Shown: positions 17,276-27,226 of the stretch, piece after piece
Layout of the letters: every line of letters starts with the position of its first letter
Numbering within the stretch: position 1 is the first letter of the stretch
Source: Cypionkella psychrotolerans
GTDB taxonomy: Bacteria > Pseudomonadota > Alphaproteobacteria > Rhodobacterales > Rhodobacteraceae
Length of the DNA: 64,000 nt
Direction of reading: 5' to 3'
Assembly (NCBI RefSeq): GCF_001294535.1
Contig: NZ_LGIC01000006.1
Location: 149,818 to 213,817, forward strand
Translations under genes and position numbers: made by a program
The notes under the pieces: generated by a model
What the model was told of the DNA's origin: nothing
The model's input: only the letters and a program-made list of their open reading frames with translations
The model's database searches: none

Positions 17276-18184
17276 TTACGGTTGTGCCGCAGGCGCAGCC
17301 GGGGCGGCAGGAGCCGCAACCGGCGGCTTCTCGCTGCGCAGATATTCAAAGAACTCGCTGTCCGGCTGCATCACCATCGACGAATTGCCCGCCTGCAACG
17401 CCCGTTCATACGAGGTCAAAGACCGGGTAAACGCGAAGAACTCCGGGTCTTTGCCAAAGGCTTCAGCATAGATCGCGTTGCGCTTTGCATCTGCCTCACC
17501 GCGGATCACTTCGGCCTCTTTGCTGGCCTGCGAGACGATCTCAACCTTCGAGCGTTCCGCGGCAGCCCGCACGCGCTGTGCCGCCTCGTTACCACGACCA
17601 ATCTCGTCTGCCGCTTCGCGATCCCGCTCGGCCCGCATCCGCGCAAAGGTGGCTTCAAGGTTCTGTTCCGGCAGATCGGTGCGCGTCAGCCGCACGTCGA
17701 TCACATCGACCCCAAGCCCTGCCGCTTTGGCGCGCGAATTGTCACGGATCTGGTTCATCAGCGAGGTGCGGTCTTCGGACAGCACCTTCTGGCTGTTCAC
17801 CCCACCCAAAACCTCACGGATTTCGGCGTTGATGATCTTGTCAAGGTTACTGCGCGCAGCCTCAATACCGCCCGAGCCAACGGCCCGCCGGAACGCTTCC
17901 AGATCAACGATCCGCCAGCGCGCAAACGCATCCACCACCAAGCGGCGATCGTCCAGCGGCGTCACTTCCAAAGGCTGCGTCGGCAGACCAAGGATGCGGT
18001 CGTCGTAGCGGTAAACCTCCTGCACGAAGGGGATTTTGAAGCCCAGACCGGGCTTGTCCACCACTTGCTTCACTTCACCAAACTGCAAAACCAGCACTTT
18101 TTCACGCTCGTCGACGATGAACACCGACGACAACAGCAAGGCCCCTGCAAGGATCAGGCCGGGAAGAATATAGATCGCACGCAT
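17276..18184 (-). CDS. hflC: HflC, band 7 protein modulating FtsH
   Basis: A 302-residue inner-membrane SPFH/band 7 protein. A single N-terminal membrane helix (about 3-22) is followed by the SPFH domain and a long helical, Arg/Glu-rich segment (MRAERDREAADEIGRG, about 205-245), ending in an Ala/Pro tail. With HflK it forms the large complex that surrounds the FtsH protease and controls its access to membrane substrates. The ATG overlaps the last base of the hflK stop region, so the two are coupled. Confidence 0.93.
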   Translation of the reverse strand: MRAIYILPGLILAGALLLSSVFIVDEREKVLVLQFGEVKQVVDKPGLGFKIPFVQEVYRYDDRILGLPTQPLEVTPLDDRRLVVDAFARWRIVDLEAFRRAVGSGGIEAARSNLDKIINAEIREVLGGVNSQKVLSEDRTSLMNQIRDNSRAKAAGLGVDVIDVRLTRTDLPEQNLEATFARMRAERDREAADEIGRGNEAAQRVRAAAERSKVEIVSQASKEAEVIRGEADAKRNAIYAEAFGKDPEFFAFTRSLTSYERALQAGNSSMVMQPDSEFFEYLRSEKPPVAAPAAPAAPAAQP

Positions 18185-19359
18185 CAGTTCGACCCTCCGG
18201 TTGGGGTTGCAGGTTTGGTCAGACCCTCCAGCGGCAGATAGGGCAACACACCCTGCCCGTCTTTGCCCGAGACGCCATCCAGGATCACCTTGTTCATCCC
18301 GCCCAGCACTTTCTCCATCGTTTCCAGATACATCCGCTTGCGGGTGACTTCCGGGGCCTTGATATATTCGGCGTAGATCGACGAGAAGCGGCTGGCTTCC
18401 CCTTCGGCGTTGTTCACCACCTGCGCCTGATAACCACGCGCGTCTTCCAACAACTGCGCCGCTTGCCCGCGTGAGGCCGCGCCAATGGTGTTGGCATAAG
18501 CGTCGGCTTCTTTTTCCAGACGGTCGCGCTCTTGCTGCGCCGCCTGCACTTTGCGGAAGCTGTCGATGACTTCGCGCGGCGGGTCGGCCTTGTCAAAGTT
18601 CACCCGGATCACGTTGATCCCGGCATCATAGCTGTTCAGCGTGCCTTGAATCGCCGTCATCACTTCCGAGGCGATCACGCCCCGGTCGCGGTTCAACACC
18701 GGCGACAGTTCCGAGCGCGCAATGATATCGCGCATCGCAGATTCGGAAACCGCGCGGATGGTGTCCTCAGGATCGGCGAGGTTGAACAGGAACTTCGACG
18801 GATCAGCGATGTTCCAGACCACCTGAAACTCGATATCGACGATGTTCTGATCGCGGGTCAGCATCAGACCGTTATCCAACTCGCCCGCCACGCCATTGCC
18901 AATATCAGTGGTGCGCTGCTTGCGCGCCTCAACGATTTCCGCCGTCATCACTGGCCAAGGCGCAAAGTGCAGGCCTTCCTCGGTCACGCCACTGAACTTG
19001 CCCAGCATCAACGTCACCGCTTGTTCTTCCGGCTTCACCGAATAGGCCGAGGCATAAACCCAGACGCCCAGCGCCACAATCGCGCCCAAAGCCAAGCCTT
19101 GCTTGGTGAACATCGCCCCACCCGGCCCGCCCGCGCCCGCAGGCCCACGACCATTGCCGCCACCGCGCCCGCCCATCAGCACGCGCAGATGTTCCTGGCC
19201 TTTCTTCATCAGTTCATCAATTTCGGGCATCTGCGGGCCCTCGCCCGGTTTGCGCCCACCCGGACGCTGCCCCGGACGATCGCCCTCTGGCCGCTGGCCA
19301 TTCCGGTCATCCCCACCAGAACCGCCATTTCCGCCCCAAGGGCCGCCACTACCCGCCAT
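18184..19359 (-). CDS. hflK: HflK, band 7 protein modulating FtsH
   Basis: A 391-residue partner of HflC. The first 90 residues are rich in Gly, Arg, Asn and Pro, a low-complexity cytoplasmic tail usual in HflK. One membrane helix (about 88-106) precedes the SPFH domain, which contains EGLHFAPWP and the RGVIASEVM block, and then a coiled helical region. It starts the hflK-hflC pair and is 86 bp from the end of gor, which lies upstream on the same strand. Confidence 0.93.
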   Translation of the reverse strand: MAGSGGPWGGNGGSGGDDRNGQRPEGDRPGQRPGGRKPGEGPQMPEIDELMKKGQEHLRVLMGGRGGGNGRGPAGAGGPGGAMFTKQGLALGAIVALGVWVYASAYSVKPEEQAVTLMLGKFSGVTEEGLHFAPWPVMTAEIVEARKQRTTDIGNGVAGELDNGLMLTRDQNIVDIEFQVVWNIADPSKFLFNLADPEDTIRAVSESAMRDIIARSELSPVLNRDRGVIASEVMTAIQGTLNSYDAGINVIRVNFDKADPPREVIDSFRKVQAAQQERDRLEKEADAYANTIGAASRGQAAQLLEDARGYQAQVVNNAEGEASRFSSIYAEYIKAPEVTRKRMYLETMEKVLGGMNKVILDGVSGKDGQGVLPYLPLEGLTKPATPTGGSN

Positions 19360-19445
19360 TGATCAACCTTTCGTTTTTTACGTTGCTGCTGAATTGGGCA
19401 TGAATGACGCGGAAATCAAGCAGATAGACCGCGCAAATTGCCGCA

Positions 19446-20801
19446 TCAGACCACTCTTACCGGCTTTCGCATCGTCACAAGTTCTTCCGACACCGTCGGA
19501 TGCACCGCCACCGTGCGATCAAAATCCGCCTTCGAAGCACCCATCTTGATCGCAATCGCCGCCAGCTGGATCATCTCCCCCGCGCCCGCGCCCACGATAT
19601 GGCAGCCCAAAACCCGCTGCGACGCCTGATCCACCACCAGCTTCATCAACACCCGATCCTGCCGACCCGCGAACAGGCTTTTCATCGGCCGGAAGCTGGC
19701 TGAAAAAATCTCAATCGGCCCATTCCCCTTGGCGGCTTCTTCCGAAAGCCCCACGGTGCCCAGTTCCGGCTGGGTAAACACCGCCGAGGCCACCAGTTCG
19801 TGATCTGCCTTGGTCGGCACACCCCTGAAAACCGTGTCGGCAAAAGCATGGCCCTCGCGGATCGCCACTGGCGTCAGGTTAATCCGGTCCGTGACATCGC
19901 CCACCGCATAGATCGACGGCACAGCGGTCTGCGACCACTCATCGACCGAAATCTGCCCGCGCGCGCCAAGGTCAACGCCCGAAGCCTCCAGCCCCATACC
20001 GCCCGAATTAGGCTTCCGCCCGGTAGCATACATCACCAGATCAACCTCGCGCGCCTTGCCATCGGTGCCCTGCGCGACGATGCCGTCCGCCCCCTGCTCC
20101 AGCCGCGCCACATCGACACCGCATTGAATATCAATCCCGCGCGCGCCCATCGCCGCCGCCACCAATCCCCGCGCCTCATCATCAAAGCCGCGCAAAATCG
20201 ACGCCCCGCGATACATCATCGTCACCTTTACGCCCAAGCCATGCAGGATACAGGCAAACTCGCTGGCAATATAACCGCCGCCCACCACCAGCGCCCGCTT
20301 CGGCAAGGCATCAAGCAGGAACATCTCATTCGAGGTCACCGCCAATTCACCGCCCGGCACTTCCGGCACAAACGGCCGCCCGCCCGTGGCAATCAGAATA
20401 TGCTTGACGCTGAACTCCTCACCCGAGGCCAACCGCACCCGATGCGGATCGACCACCACCGCGCGGGCATCATAGATCGTCACACCGGCATTCAGCAGCG
20501 TGCTGCGATACGCGCCCTCCAGCCGATCCAATTCCTTGTCCAGCGTGCCGCGAAACTGCATCCAGTCGAACGCGCCGACCTGCGCATCCCAGCCGTAAGC
20601 CCGCGCATCCTGCACCTCTTCGGGATATTCCGAGGCAAACACCATCAGCTTCTTCGGCACGCAGCCCCGGATCACACAGGTCCCGCCCATCCGGCTTTCC
20701 TCGGCCAGCGCCACCTTCGCGCCACCCTCCGCAGAAGCAATCCGCGCCGCCCGCACCCCGCCCGAGCCACCACCGATGACGAAAAGATCGTAGTCGAACA
20801 C
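19446..20801 (-). CDS. gor: Glutathione-disulfide reductase
   Basis: A 451-residue FAD/NADPH flavoenzyme that reduces glutathione disulfide. FAD-binding GGGSGG is at 10-15, the redox disulfide Cys42-Cys47 is in GGTCVIRGCVPKK, the second Rossmann motif GGGYIASE is near 175, and the C-terminal HPTVSEE carries the catalytic His. The GTG at 20801 is chosen: GGGGGAA lies 5-6 bases upstream and it follows the rpiA stop by one base. The 14-residue upstream extension lies within rpiA. GTG rather than ATG may lower expression. Confidence 0.94.
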   Translation of the reverse strand: MFDYDLFVIGGGSGGVRAARIASAEGGAKVALAEESRMGGTCVIRGCVPKKLMVFASEYPEEVQDARAYGWDAQVGAFDWMQFRGTLDKELDRLEGAYRSTLLNAGVTIYDARAVVVDPHRVRLASGEEFSVKHILIATGGRPFVPEVPGGELAVTSNEMFLLDALPKRALVVGGGYIASEFACILHGLGVKVTMMYRGASILRGFDDEARGLVAAAMGARGIDIQCGVDVARLEQGADGIVAQGTDGKAREVDLVMYATGRKPNSGGMGLEASGVDLGARGQISVDEWSQTAVPSIYAVGDVTDRINLTPVAIREGHAFADTVFRGVPTKADHELVASAVFTQPELGTVGLSEEAAKGNGPIEIFSASFRPMKSLFAGRQDRVLMKLVVDQASQRVLGCHIVGAGAGEMIQLAAIAIKMGASKADFDRTVAVHPTVSEELVTMRKPVRVV

Positions 20802-20802
20802 G

Positions 20803-21591
20803 TTATTCCCCCAGATCAGCGAAGATATTGTCCGTCGGTGCAAACAAAATCCGCTCGTCCGTCTCAGACCCCGAGTTGATATCGCGCACCGTCACTCTGC
20901 CATCGCCGTGGCCAATGATCACGATGTCACAGATATCTATGAACAGCCCGTTTTCAACCACACCCGGAATTTGGTTCAACACCAAGGCCAACTGACGCGG
21001 ATTGCCGATCCGCTTCAGATGCAGATCGAGGATGTAATTGCTCTCGTCCGTCACCAGCGGGCGGTCGCCATTCATTCGCAGGGTCACATCGCGCGCCAGC
21101 ACATCCATCGACACCAGCATTTCCTCGACCAAAGCCTTAGAGGTCTGCCAGCCGAACGGAATGATCTCAATCGGCAGCGGAAACGCCCCCAACTGCTGCA
21201 CTTCCTTCGCCGCATCGGCGATCACGATCATCAGATCGCTGGCGGTCGCGACGATCTTCTCCTGCAACAACGCCGCACCGCCGCCCTTGATCAGCGCAAG
21301 GTTCTGGTCAAACTCATCTGCGCCATCAATCGTCACGTCCAACCACTTCGCCTCATCCAGCGAGGTCACATGAATCCCCACCTGCCGCGCCAACTCGGCG
21401 GTGCGGGTCGAGGTCGGAACCCCGACAATCTTCAACCCCTCCTCGCGCACCCGCTCGCCCAGACAGCGCACCATCCATGCGGCGGTCGATCCGGTGCCTA
21501 AGCCCACCTTCATGCCGCTTTCAATGAAATCCACCGCCCGCTTAGCGGCGACGAATTTGGCTTTGTCGATGGGGGAAAGATCGGCTGGCAT
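20803..21591 (-). CDS. rpiA: Ribose-5-phosphate isomerase A
   Basis: A 262-residue RpiA that interconverts ribose-5-phosphate and ribulose-5-phosphate in the pentose phosphate pathway. Visible motifs are GLGTGSTA (phosphate loop, about 30-37), DGADEFD near 93 and KGGGAAL near 105 with the catalytic Asp and Lys. The C-terminal tail is slightly longer than in the E. coli enzyme. Only one base separates it from gor, so pentose phosphate flux and NADPH-dependent glutathione reduction are transcribed together. Confidence 0.94.
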   Translation of the reverse strand: MPADLSPIDKAKFVAAKRAVDFIESGMKVGLGTGSTAAWMVRCLGERVREEGLKIVGVPTSTRTAELARQVGIHVTSLDEAKWLDVTIDGADEFDQNLALIKGGGAALLQEKIVATASDLMIVIADAAKEVQQLGAFPLPIEIIPFGWQTSKALVEEMLVSMDVLARDVTLRMNGDRPLVTDESNYILDLHLKRIGNPRQLALVLNQIPGVVENGLFIDICDIVIIGHGDGRVTVRDINSGSETDERILFAPTDNIFADLGE

Positions 21592-21721
21592 GTGATTTCC
21601 TCAGTCTGATGCGCCCATTGGGCCGCGGGCTGCTTGGGCTGTTGCGCCCTTATAGGCAAACCCGCCCGACGGGGCGAGAGGGGAATCACTTGGCCCTTGA
21701 CAGACTCGCCCGCAAAGCTAC

Positions 21722-21740
21722 ATTGCGAATAATTCTCAAT
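21722..21740. promoter_or_regulatory. Fur/Mur-type operator upstream of mntH
   Basis: ATTGCGAAT-A-ATTCTCAAT is a 9-1-9 inverted repeat with one mismatch. It begins 33 bp before the mntH ATG. GCGAAT/ATTCGC-type repeats are the sites of Fur-family regulators (Mur/Fur) in alphaproteobacteria, where they govern manganese or iron uptake. The pairing with an Nramp transporter supports manganese-responsive repression. Confidence 0.65.
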
Positions 21741-21754
21741 GTCAGAAAGCCGCC

Positions 21755-23083
21755 ATGAACTCCCTTTTCGATCTGCGCAACGACTGGAAGCAACCGCGCG
21801 GCGATGCCGCCCTCGCTGACGTCCACCGCTCGGTGCAACTGCCGAAAGGCACATGGCGCCGCTTCGCCGCTTTCCTCGGCCCCGGCTATATGGTGGCGGT
21901 TGGCTATATGGACCCCGGCAACTGGGCGACCTCGCTCGCGGGTGGCTCCAAATTCGGCTACACCCTGCTGGTGGTGGCGCTGATTTCCAACCTGATGGCG
22001 ATCGTGCTGCAATCACTCTGCGCCCGCCTCGCCATCGCCTCGGGTCGTGATCTGGCGCAAGCCTGCCGCGACGCCTTCCCGCGCTTTGTTTCAATCCCGC
22101 TCTGGCTCGCCGCAGAAATCGCCATCATCGCCACCGACATTGCCGAGGTGATCGGCACCGCCATCGGCCTCAACCTGCTGTTCGGCATCCCGCTCGAACT
22201 CGGCGTGCTGATCACCGCCCTCGACGTCTTCCTGATCCTGTGGCTGCAAACCAAAGGCTTCCGCTGGCTGGAGGCCTTCATCATCACGCTTCTGGGCGTG
22301 ATCGCCGTCTGCTTTGGGCTCCAGATCGCGATGGCCGATCCCGATTGGGCAGGCGTGATCAAAGGCTTCGCCCCCACCACCGAAATCCTGCGCAACCCCG
22401 AAATGCTCTACCTCGCGCTTGGCATCCTTGGCGCCACCGTGATGCCGCACAACCTCTACCTGCACTCCGCCATCGTGCAAACCCGCGCCTATGGCGACAG
22501 CATCGAGGAAAAACGGGAGGCATTGAAATTCGCCACCATCGACAGCACCGTGGCGCTCTGCTTCGCGCTGTTGATCAACGCCTCGATCCTGATCCTCGCC
22601 GCCGCCTCGTTCCATGCCACAGGCCAGACCGAGGTCGCAGAACTCGGTGACGCCCACCAACTGCTCGGCCCATTGCTCGGCTCTGGCATCGCGCCCTCCC
22701 TATTCGCAATCGCCCTCTTGGCCTGTGGTTTAAACTCAACCGTCACCGCCACCCTCGCAGGTCAAGCCGTGATGGAAGGCTTCCTGCAAATCCGGCTGCC
22801 GCCATGGCTGCGCCGCCTGATCACCCGCGCCATTGCCATCATCCCCGCCGCCGGAGTGACTCTCTATTACGGCAGCGCGGGCACCGGGCGATTGCTCATC
22901 CTCACCCAAGTCATCCTGTCGCTGCAACTTTCCTTCGCCGTGGTGCCCTTGGTGATGTTCACCGCCAACCGCGCCAAAATGGGTGCGCTCGCCGCCCCAC
23001 GCTGGCTGGTGGCGCTGGCCATCCTGATCGCCGTGGTGATCATCGCGCTGAACGCCAAACTGCTGTGGGATTTCATCAGCTAG
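21755..23083 (+). CDS. mntH: Nramp-family divalent metal transporter
   Basis: A 442-residue inner-membrane transporter with eleven predicted helices. The metal-site motif DPGNW in helix 1 ([11 protein letters not shown], about 52-62) and MPHNLYLHS in helix 6 (about 230-238) are diagnostic of proton-coupled Mn2+/Fe2+ Nramp transporters. The N-terminal cytosolic stretch of about 38 residues is usual. The ribosome site is weak (AGAAAGC). A Fur/Mur-like palindrome sits immediately upstream, pointing to regulation by manganese or iron. Confidence 0.92.
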   Translation: MNSLFDLRNDWKQPRGDAALADVHRSVQLPKGTWRRFAAFLGPGYMVAVGYMDPGNWATSLAGGSKFGYTLLVVALISNLMAIVLQSLCARLAIASGRDLAQACRDAFPRFVSIPLWLAAEIAIIATDIAEVIGTAIGLNLLFGIPLELGVLITALDVFLILWLQTKGFRWLEAFIITLLGVIAVCFGLQIAMADPDWAGVIKGFAPTTEILRNPEMLYLALGILGATVMPHNLYLHSAIVQTRAYGDSIEEKREALKFATIDSTVALCFALLINASILILAAASFHATGQTEVAELGDAHQLLGPLLGSGIAPSLFAIALLACGLNSTVTATLAGQAVMEGFLQIRLPPWLRRLITRAIAIIPAAGVTLYYGSAGTGRLLILTQVILSLQLSFAVVPLVMFTANRAKMGALAAPRWLVALAILIAVVIIALNAKLLWDFIS

Positions 23084-23107
23084 CCCACAGCCAAATTGCT
23101 AAAACTT

Positions 23108-23172
23108 ATCTAAAATTTGCTTTCATCTTGGCGAAAATATCCCACGGGGGTGCGGGGGTGTGAAACCCCCGC
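23108..23172. repeat. Dispersed element (reverse copy) with GC-rich hairpin
   Basis: The reverse strand reads GGGATATTTTCGCCAAGATG, a common Rhodobacteraceae intergenic motif, at about 23124-23143. It is followed by the hairpin GCGGGGGT (23152-23159)/ACCCCCGC (23165-23172), the same arms as at 6851. It probably terminates mntH transcription. The rest of the gap to 23300 shows no gene. Confidence 0.5.
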
Positions 23173-23300
23173 GAACCTTTGGGCAGAACGCCCCGTATCA
23201 GAACCACCTCCGCCGCCGCCGCTGCACACCAAAAAGTGTCGGTTTTCGCATGGTATCCCTCCCGCCTTCCGCCATACTGCGGCGAAATGAGGAGCCCGCG

Positions 23301-23939
23301 ATGTATGTTCTGCACCACACACCCGACTCGGCAGCCCTGATCGTCCGATTGGTGCTAGAGGAGCTCGGCCTGCCCTACCAGATCGCCTCGCTCGACCGCG
23401 AAGGCGGCGCGCTCGACAGCCCCAGCTACCGTAAACTGCAACCCCTGGGCAAAATCCCCGCGCTGGAAACCCCCGATGGCACCATGTTTGAAACCGCCGC
23501 GATCCTGCTGCATCTGTCCGAAATAACTGGCAAGCTCGCGCCCGCTCCGAACACGCCCGAACGCGGCCAATTCCTGAAATGGCTGTTCTTCACCTCCAGC
23601 AACCTGCACCCAACTGCGATGGTCTACTACTACCCGCATCGCGTCGCAGGCCCGGAAAACGCCGACGCCGCCAAGGCGCAAGCCGCTGCGACCCTGAAAT
23701 CGCTGGTAAAGACCCTTGATGACATGGTCGCCCTAGAGGCCCCCGACTGGCTCTCAACCGCCCCTTCCATCCTTGGCTATTACATCGCCATGCTGATGCG
23801 TTGGCTGTTCGAGCCGTGCCCCGCAACCGACTATCCCGCCTTGCACAAAATCCTGCTCGCCTTGGAGACCCGCCCCGCAGCCATTGCTTGCGCGCAGGCC
23901 GAAGGCTTGGGCGACATGATGTTCTCGAACCCCTATTGA
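23301..23939 (+). CDS. Glutathione S-transferase family protein
   Basis: A 212-residue protein with a thioredoxin-like N-terminal domain (MYVLHHTPDSAALIVRLVLEELGLPY; the PLGKIPAL cis-Pro loop near 50; ETAAILLHLSE at 63-73) and an all-helical C-terminal domain. Ser10/11 may be the catalytic residue, as in beta/zeta-like classes. The ATG at 23301 has TGAGGAG 7 bases upstream. The frame extends further, but without a start signal. It ends 13 bp before sdaA, so they may be co-transcribed. Substrate unknown. Confidence 0.86.
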   Translation: MYVLHHTPDSAALIVRLVLEELGLPYQIASLDREGGALDSPSYRKLQPLGKIPALETPDGTMFETAAILLHLSEITGKLAPAPNTPERGQFLKWLFFTSSNLHPTAMVYYYPHRVAGPENADAAKAQAAATLKSLVKTLDDMVALEAPDWLSTAPSILGYYIAMLMRWLFEPCPATDYPALHKILLALETRPAAIACAQAEGLGDMMFSNPY

Positions 23940-23952
23940 TCGGACCGCCCCT

Positions 23953-25332
23953 ATGTTCCTCTCCGTTTTCGACATGTTCAAAGTCGGCGTCGGCCCGTCC
24001 TCGTCGCACACCATGGGGCCAATGGTTGCCGCCGCTCGCTTTCTCGATCTGATGCGCACCTCGCCGTTCAAATTCGGCGGCGTCAAAGCCTCGTTGCACG
24101 GCAGCCTCGCCTTCACCGGCATCGGTCACGCCACCGATCGCGCCACCATTTTGGGCCTCGCAGGCTTCCACCCCGCCACCTATGACGCCGCGAAAGCCGA
24201 AACCACCCTTGCGGCGATCAGCGAGACGCACACCATCCACGCAGACGGCCTGCCGCCTTTGCACTTCAATCCCAAAGCCGACCTGACCTTTGATTACGGC
24301 CCAGCTTTGCCGGGCCACGCCAATGGCATGGTGCTGAAAGCCACCGACGCCCAAGGCGACGTGATCTTGCAGGAAACCTACTATTCCATCGGCGGCGGCT
24401 TCGTGCTGAGTGCTGGTGAGTTGACGGAGGCAGGCGCTGGCAAAGCCAAGACCAAAGCCGACGTGCCCTACCCTTTTGAAACGGGTGACGAAATGATGGC
24501 GATGGCAAAGGCGTCGGGCCTCTCCATCGCGCAAATGAAACTCGCCAACGAACTGAAATTCCGCTCCAAAACCGAGATCGACCAAGGCATCGCCCGACTG
24601 TGGCAAGTGATGAACGACTGCATCTCGCGCGGCATGGAGGGCACCGGTATCCTGCCGGGTGGCCTAAAAGTCCGCCGCCGTGCCAAAGGCATTCACGACG
24701 CTTTGCTGGCTGAACGCGGATTGAACATGACCGCGCCCCACACCATCAACGACTGGATGAGCCTCTATGCGATGGCGGTAAACGAAGAAAACGCCGCCGG
24801 CGGCCAAGTCGTCACCGCCCCCACCAACGGGGCTGCTGGCGTATTGCCTGCAGTGCTGCGCTATTACCTTGACCACGTCCCCGGCGCTTCCACCTCGAAA
24901 ATCGCCGAATTCCTGCTGACCGCCTCCGCCATCGGCGGCCTCTGCAAACACAACGCCAGCATCTCGGGTGCGGAATGTGGTTGCCAAGCCGAAGTGGGCT
25001 CCGCCGCCGCAATGGCCTCCGCCGCCCTTGCCGCCGTTTTGGGTGGCACGGTGATGCAAGTCGAGAACGCCGCCGAAATCGCGCTGGAGCATCACCTCGG
25101 CATGACCTGTGATCCCGTCGCTGGCCTCGTGCAGGTGCCTTGCATCGAGCGCAACGGTCTGGGTGCAATCAAAGCCGTCTCCGCCGCCTCCCTCGCCCTG
25201 CGCGGCGACGGCGAGCATCTGGTGTCACTGGATGTCTGCATCGAGACCATGCGCCAAACCGGCAATGACATGCATGAGAAGTACAAAGAAACCTCGCTGG
25301 GTGGCCTTGCTGTCAACGTGCCAAACTGCTGA
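23953..25332 (+). CDS. sdaA: L-serine ammonia-lyase, iron-sulfur type
   Basis: A 459-residue single-chain L-serine dehydratase converting L-serine to pyruvate and ammonia. The N-terminal domain opens with [20 protein letters not shown]. The C-terminal catalytic domain has the four-iron cluster cysteines, seen in [18 protein letters not shown] (about 335-352) and [14 protein letters not shown] (about 385-398). Length matches SdaA of proteobacteria. It converts serine to pyruvate for central metabolism. Confidence 0.94.
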   Translation: MFLSVFDMFKVGVGPSSSHTMGPMVAAARFLDLMRTSPFKFGGVKASLHGSLAFTGIGHATDRATILGLAGFHPATYDAAKAETTLAAISETHTIHADGLPPLHFNPKADLTFDYGPALPGHANGMVLKATDAQGDVILQETYYSIGGGFVLSAGELTEAGAGKAKTKADVPYPFETGDEMMAMAKASGLSIAQMKLANELKFRSKTEIDQGIARLWQVMNDCISRGMEGTGILPGGLKVRRRAKGIHDALLAERGLNMTAPHTINDWMSLYAMAVNEENAAGGQVVTAPTNGAAGVLPAVLRYYLDHVPGASTSKIAEFLLTASAIGGLCKHNASISGAECGCQAEVGSAAAMASAALAAVLGGTVMQVENAAEIALEHHLGMTCDPVAGLVQVPCIERNGLGAIKAVSAASLALRGDGEHLVSLDVCIETMRQTGNDMHEKYKETSLGGLAVNVPNC

Positions 25333-25371
25333 GAAGGTGATCTGGTAGAGCCGCAAAGCGGCAAAAGTTTT

Positions 25372-25403
25372 CCCTTCCCCCGGCTTCCCGCCGGGATGAA
25401 GGG
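25372..25403 (+). terminator. Hairpin after sdaA
   Basis: CCCTTC (25372-25377) pairs with GAAGGG (25398-25403) and CCCGGC (25379-25384) with GCCGGG (25390-25395) around a TTCCC loop. It lies 40 bp past the sdaA stop and has no T-run after it. A copy of the dispersed element (GAGTATTTTCAAAAGAGCAA, about 25455-25474) follows in the same gap. Confidence 0.45.
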
Positions 25404-25452
25404 GCTGCCGCCGCGATAAGATTGAGACCCTGCGCTTGGGGTTCGGGAAGTT

Positions 25453-25482
25453 ATTGAGTATTTTCAAAAGAGCAACTCCCAG
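25453..25482 (+). repeat. Dispersed intergenic element
   Basis: GAGTATTTTCAAAAGAGCAA here matches GAGTATTTTGAAAAGAGCAA at about 13274-13293 with one mismatch. The two copies lie in different intergenic contexts, so this is a repeat family rather than a gene-specific signal. Confidence 0.55.
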
Positions 25483-25549
25483 ACCCGCAGCGCCATCCAT
25501 AGTCGTTTTCAGACAGGACGCATCCCGCTCGCTCGTCTAGCGATAACGC

Positions 25550-26470
25550 ATGACAAACGACCGCATCCTTCCCGGCATCCTGTTAATGCTCGCCTTTTGT
25601 GTGCTGGCCCCGTTGCTCGACACCGCCTCAAAACTTGCCACCGCCGCGATCCCGGTCGGTCAAATCACCACCGCGCGTTTTCTAGTGCAAGGGGCGCTGA
25701 TGCTGCCCATTGCTTTGCTGATGCGGCTGCCTTTGCGTATCTCGCCCAAAACCACCGCGCTGATCACCCTGCGCGCGGTCTTTCTGATCGCCTCGACCTA
25801 CGGCTTTGTCGCAGGCGTGCAAGTCATGCCGATCGCCGATGCCCTCGCCATCGTGTTCATCGAGCCGTTCATCCTGCTGATCCTCGGCTATGTCCTGTTC
25901 GGCAACCCGGTCGGCCCCCGCCGCATCGCAGCTTCTGTCGTGGGATTTGCAGGCGCGCTCTTGGTGATCCAGCCCTCGCTGACCCATTACGGCACAGCCG
26001 CACTTTACCCGCTGGTCTCGGCGTTCTGTTTTGCCTTCTACATGCTGATCACCCAGGCCATCGCCACTGGGATGCATCCCGTGACCCAACAGTTGCACAC
26101 CTCGATCGCTGGCAGCCTGCTCTGCCTGCCCGTGATGCTGTGGGCCAATGGCACTGGCATCACCGAACTTGATCCCGTCATGCCGCAGGGTCTGAACTGG
26201 CTTTGGCTGTTCGGCGTCGGCTTTTGGGCGGCGGCAAGCCATATGTGCATGACCGTGGCGCTGAAATGCGCCCCCGCCTCCACCCTAGCGCCCTTGCACT
26301 ATCTGGAGATCGTCACCGCAGTGACCCTCGGCTATCTGGTGTTCGGCGATTTCCCCAATGCGCTGACTTGGGCGGGCATCGTGATCATCATCGCCTCGGG
26401 TCTTTACATCATCCACCGCGAGCGGATCACGCTACACCAAGCCCGTTCAGTGCTGCCGCCAGAGATTTGA
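25550..26470 (+). CDS. DMT-superfamily (EamA) transporter
   Basis: A 306-residue membrane protein with ten predicted helices arranged as two EamA repeats (about 8-140 and 150-292). It belongs to the drug/metabolite transporter superfamily, whose members often export amino acids or metabolites. Motifs such as ADALAIVFIEPF near 96-107 and APASTLAPLHYLEI in the second repeat are typical. The substrate is not predictable. The last 44 bases overlap the convergent thiamine pyrophosphokinase gene. Confidence 0.86.
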   Translation: MTNDRILPGILLMLAFCVLAPLLDTASKLATAAIPVGQITTARFLVQGALMLPIALLMRLPLRISPKTTALITLRAVFLIASTYGFVAGVQVMPIADALAIVFIEPFILLILGYVLFGNPVGPRRIAASVVGFAGALLVIQPSLTHYGTAALYPLVSAFCFAFYMLITQAIATGMHPVTQQLHTSIAGSLLCLPVMLWANGTGITELDPVMPQGLNWLWLFGVGFWAAASHMCMTVALKCAPASTLAPLHYLEIVTAVTLGYLVFGDFPNALTWAGIVIIIASGLYIIHRERITLHQARSVLPPEI

Positions 26471-27083
26471 TTGGCAAGATCACCAGCATCTTGGGCGCCG
26501 AGAACCGCAGGCTGACCGGGCCGGATACCTCATTCGAGGTGCCGATCATGCCATCTGGCGCGAAATCCAAGCCCTGCAACGGCCACCGCAGCCCCGCGCT
26601 TTCCCCGCTCACCTGCGCCATCGGAAACAGCGAGAACCGGCTGCCCAGCGGCAAATCCAACCGCATCTGCAACGGTGCCAGAAAGATCACATCCTGCGGC
26701 GACAGCACCAGACAGCGCTGATCGGGCGCGCGCACCAAAGCGTTCAGCACCGCCAAGCCATGATCCAGCCGCGCCCCTGCGAATCCTATCCCCAGCACGA
26801 ACGGTGCCCGGATCGAGCGCAGAGCCTTGTCAAAATCGGTGGTTATTTGTTCGGCAATCGGAAACAACCGCCCCGCCAGCCGCGCCTGCGCTGCAGCACT
26901 GATCGAATCGAAGTCGCCAATCACCGCTTCAGGCTCCACCCCCAGCGCCAAAAGCCGGTCCGCCCCGCCATCAGCCCCAACAATCCTTGGGGCTAACCGC
27001 AGCGCACGGGTAAGCTGCGCTTTGCCGAACGGCCCACCGCCCGCCAAAGTTACCCCCTGCAAAGAGTCGACAATCACCTGCAT
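26427..27083 (-). CDS. Thiamine pyrophosphokinase
   Basis: A 218-residue enzyme that makes thiamine diphosphate from thiamine and ATP. The family pattern is clear: GGGP near the start, GADGGADRLLALGVEPEAVIGDFDS (about 37-61) with the acidic metal-binding residues, a TTDFDKAL block near 80, and GARLDHGLAVLNAL near 105. Its 3' end overlaps the convergent transporter gene by 44 bp. It is divergent from the acidic protein at 27227 across a 143-bp gap with no clear operator. Confidence 0.88.
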   Translation of the reverse strand: MQVIVDSLQGVTLAGGGPFGKAQLTRALRLAPRIVGADGGADRLLALGVEPEAVIGDFDSISAAAQARLAGRLFPIAEQITTDFDKALRSIRAPFVLGIGFAGARLDHGLAVLNALVRAPDQRCLVLSPQDVIFLAPLQMRLDLPLGSRFSLFPMAQVSGESAGLRWPLQGLDFAPDGMIGTSNEVSGPVSLRFSAPKMLVILPIKSLAAALNGLGVA

Positions 27084-27226
27084 AATCCCGATACTGTTCT
27101 TCTAATTGCGGCACAAACCCCGTGCGGTGAACACAATCAATCCTTCAAATTACCCTGTTCTGTCCACGGAATTGAACAAAGCGCAGTGCAGGTTGGCGAC
27201 GTGAACTTTGTAAAGGCGGCATCCCG

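Noticed and set aside
15610..18241. Long plus-strand frames antisense to degP and hflKC
   Set aside because: Shadow frames of recognised minus-strand genes, with no family resemblance or ribosome sites.
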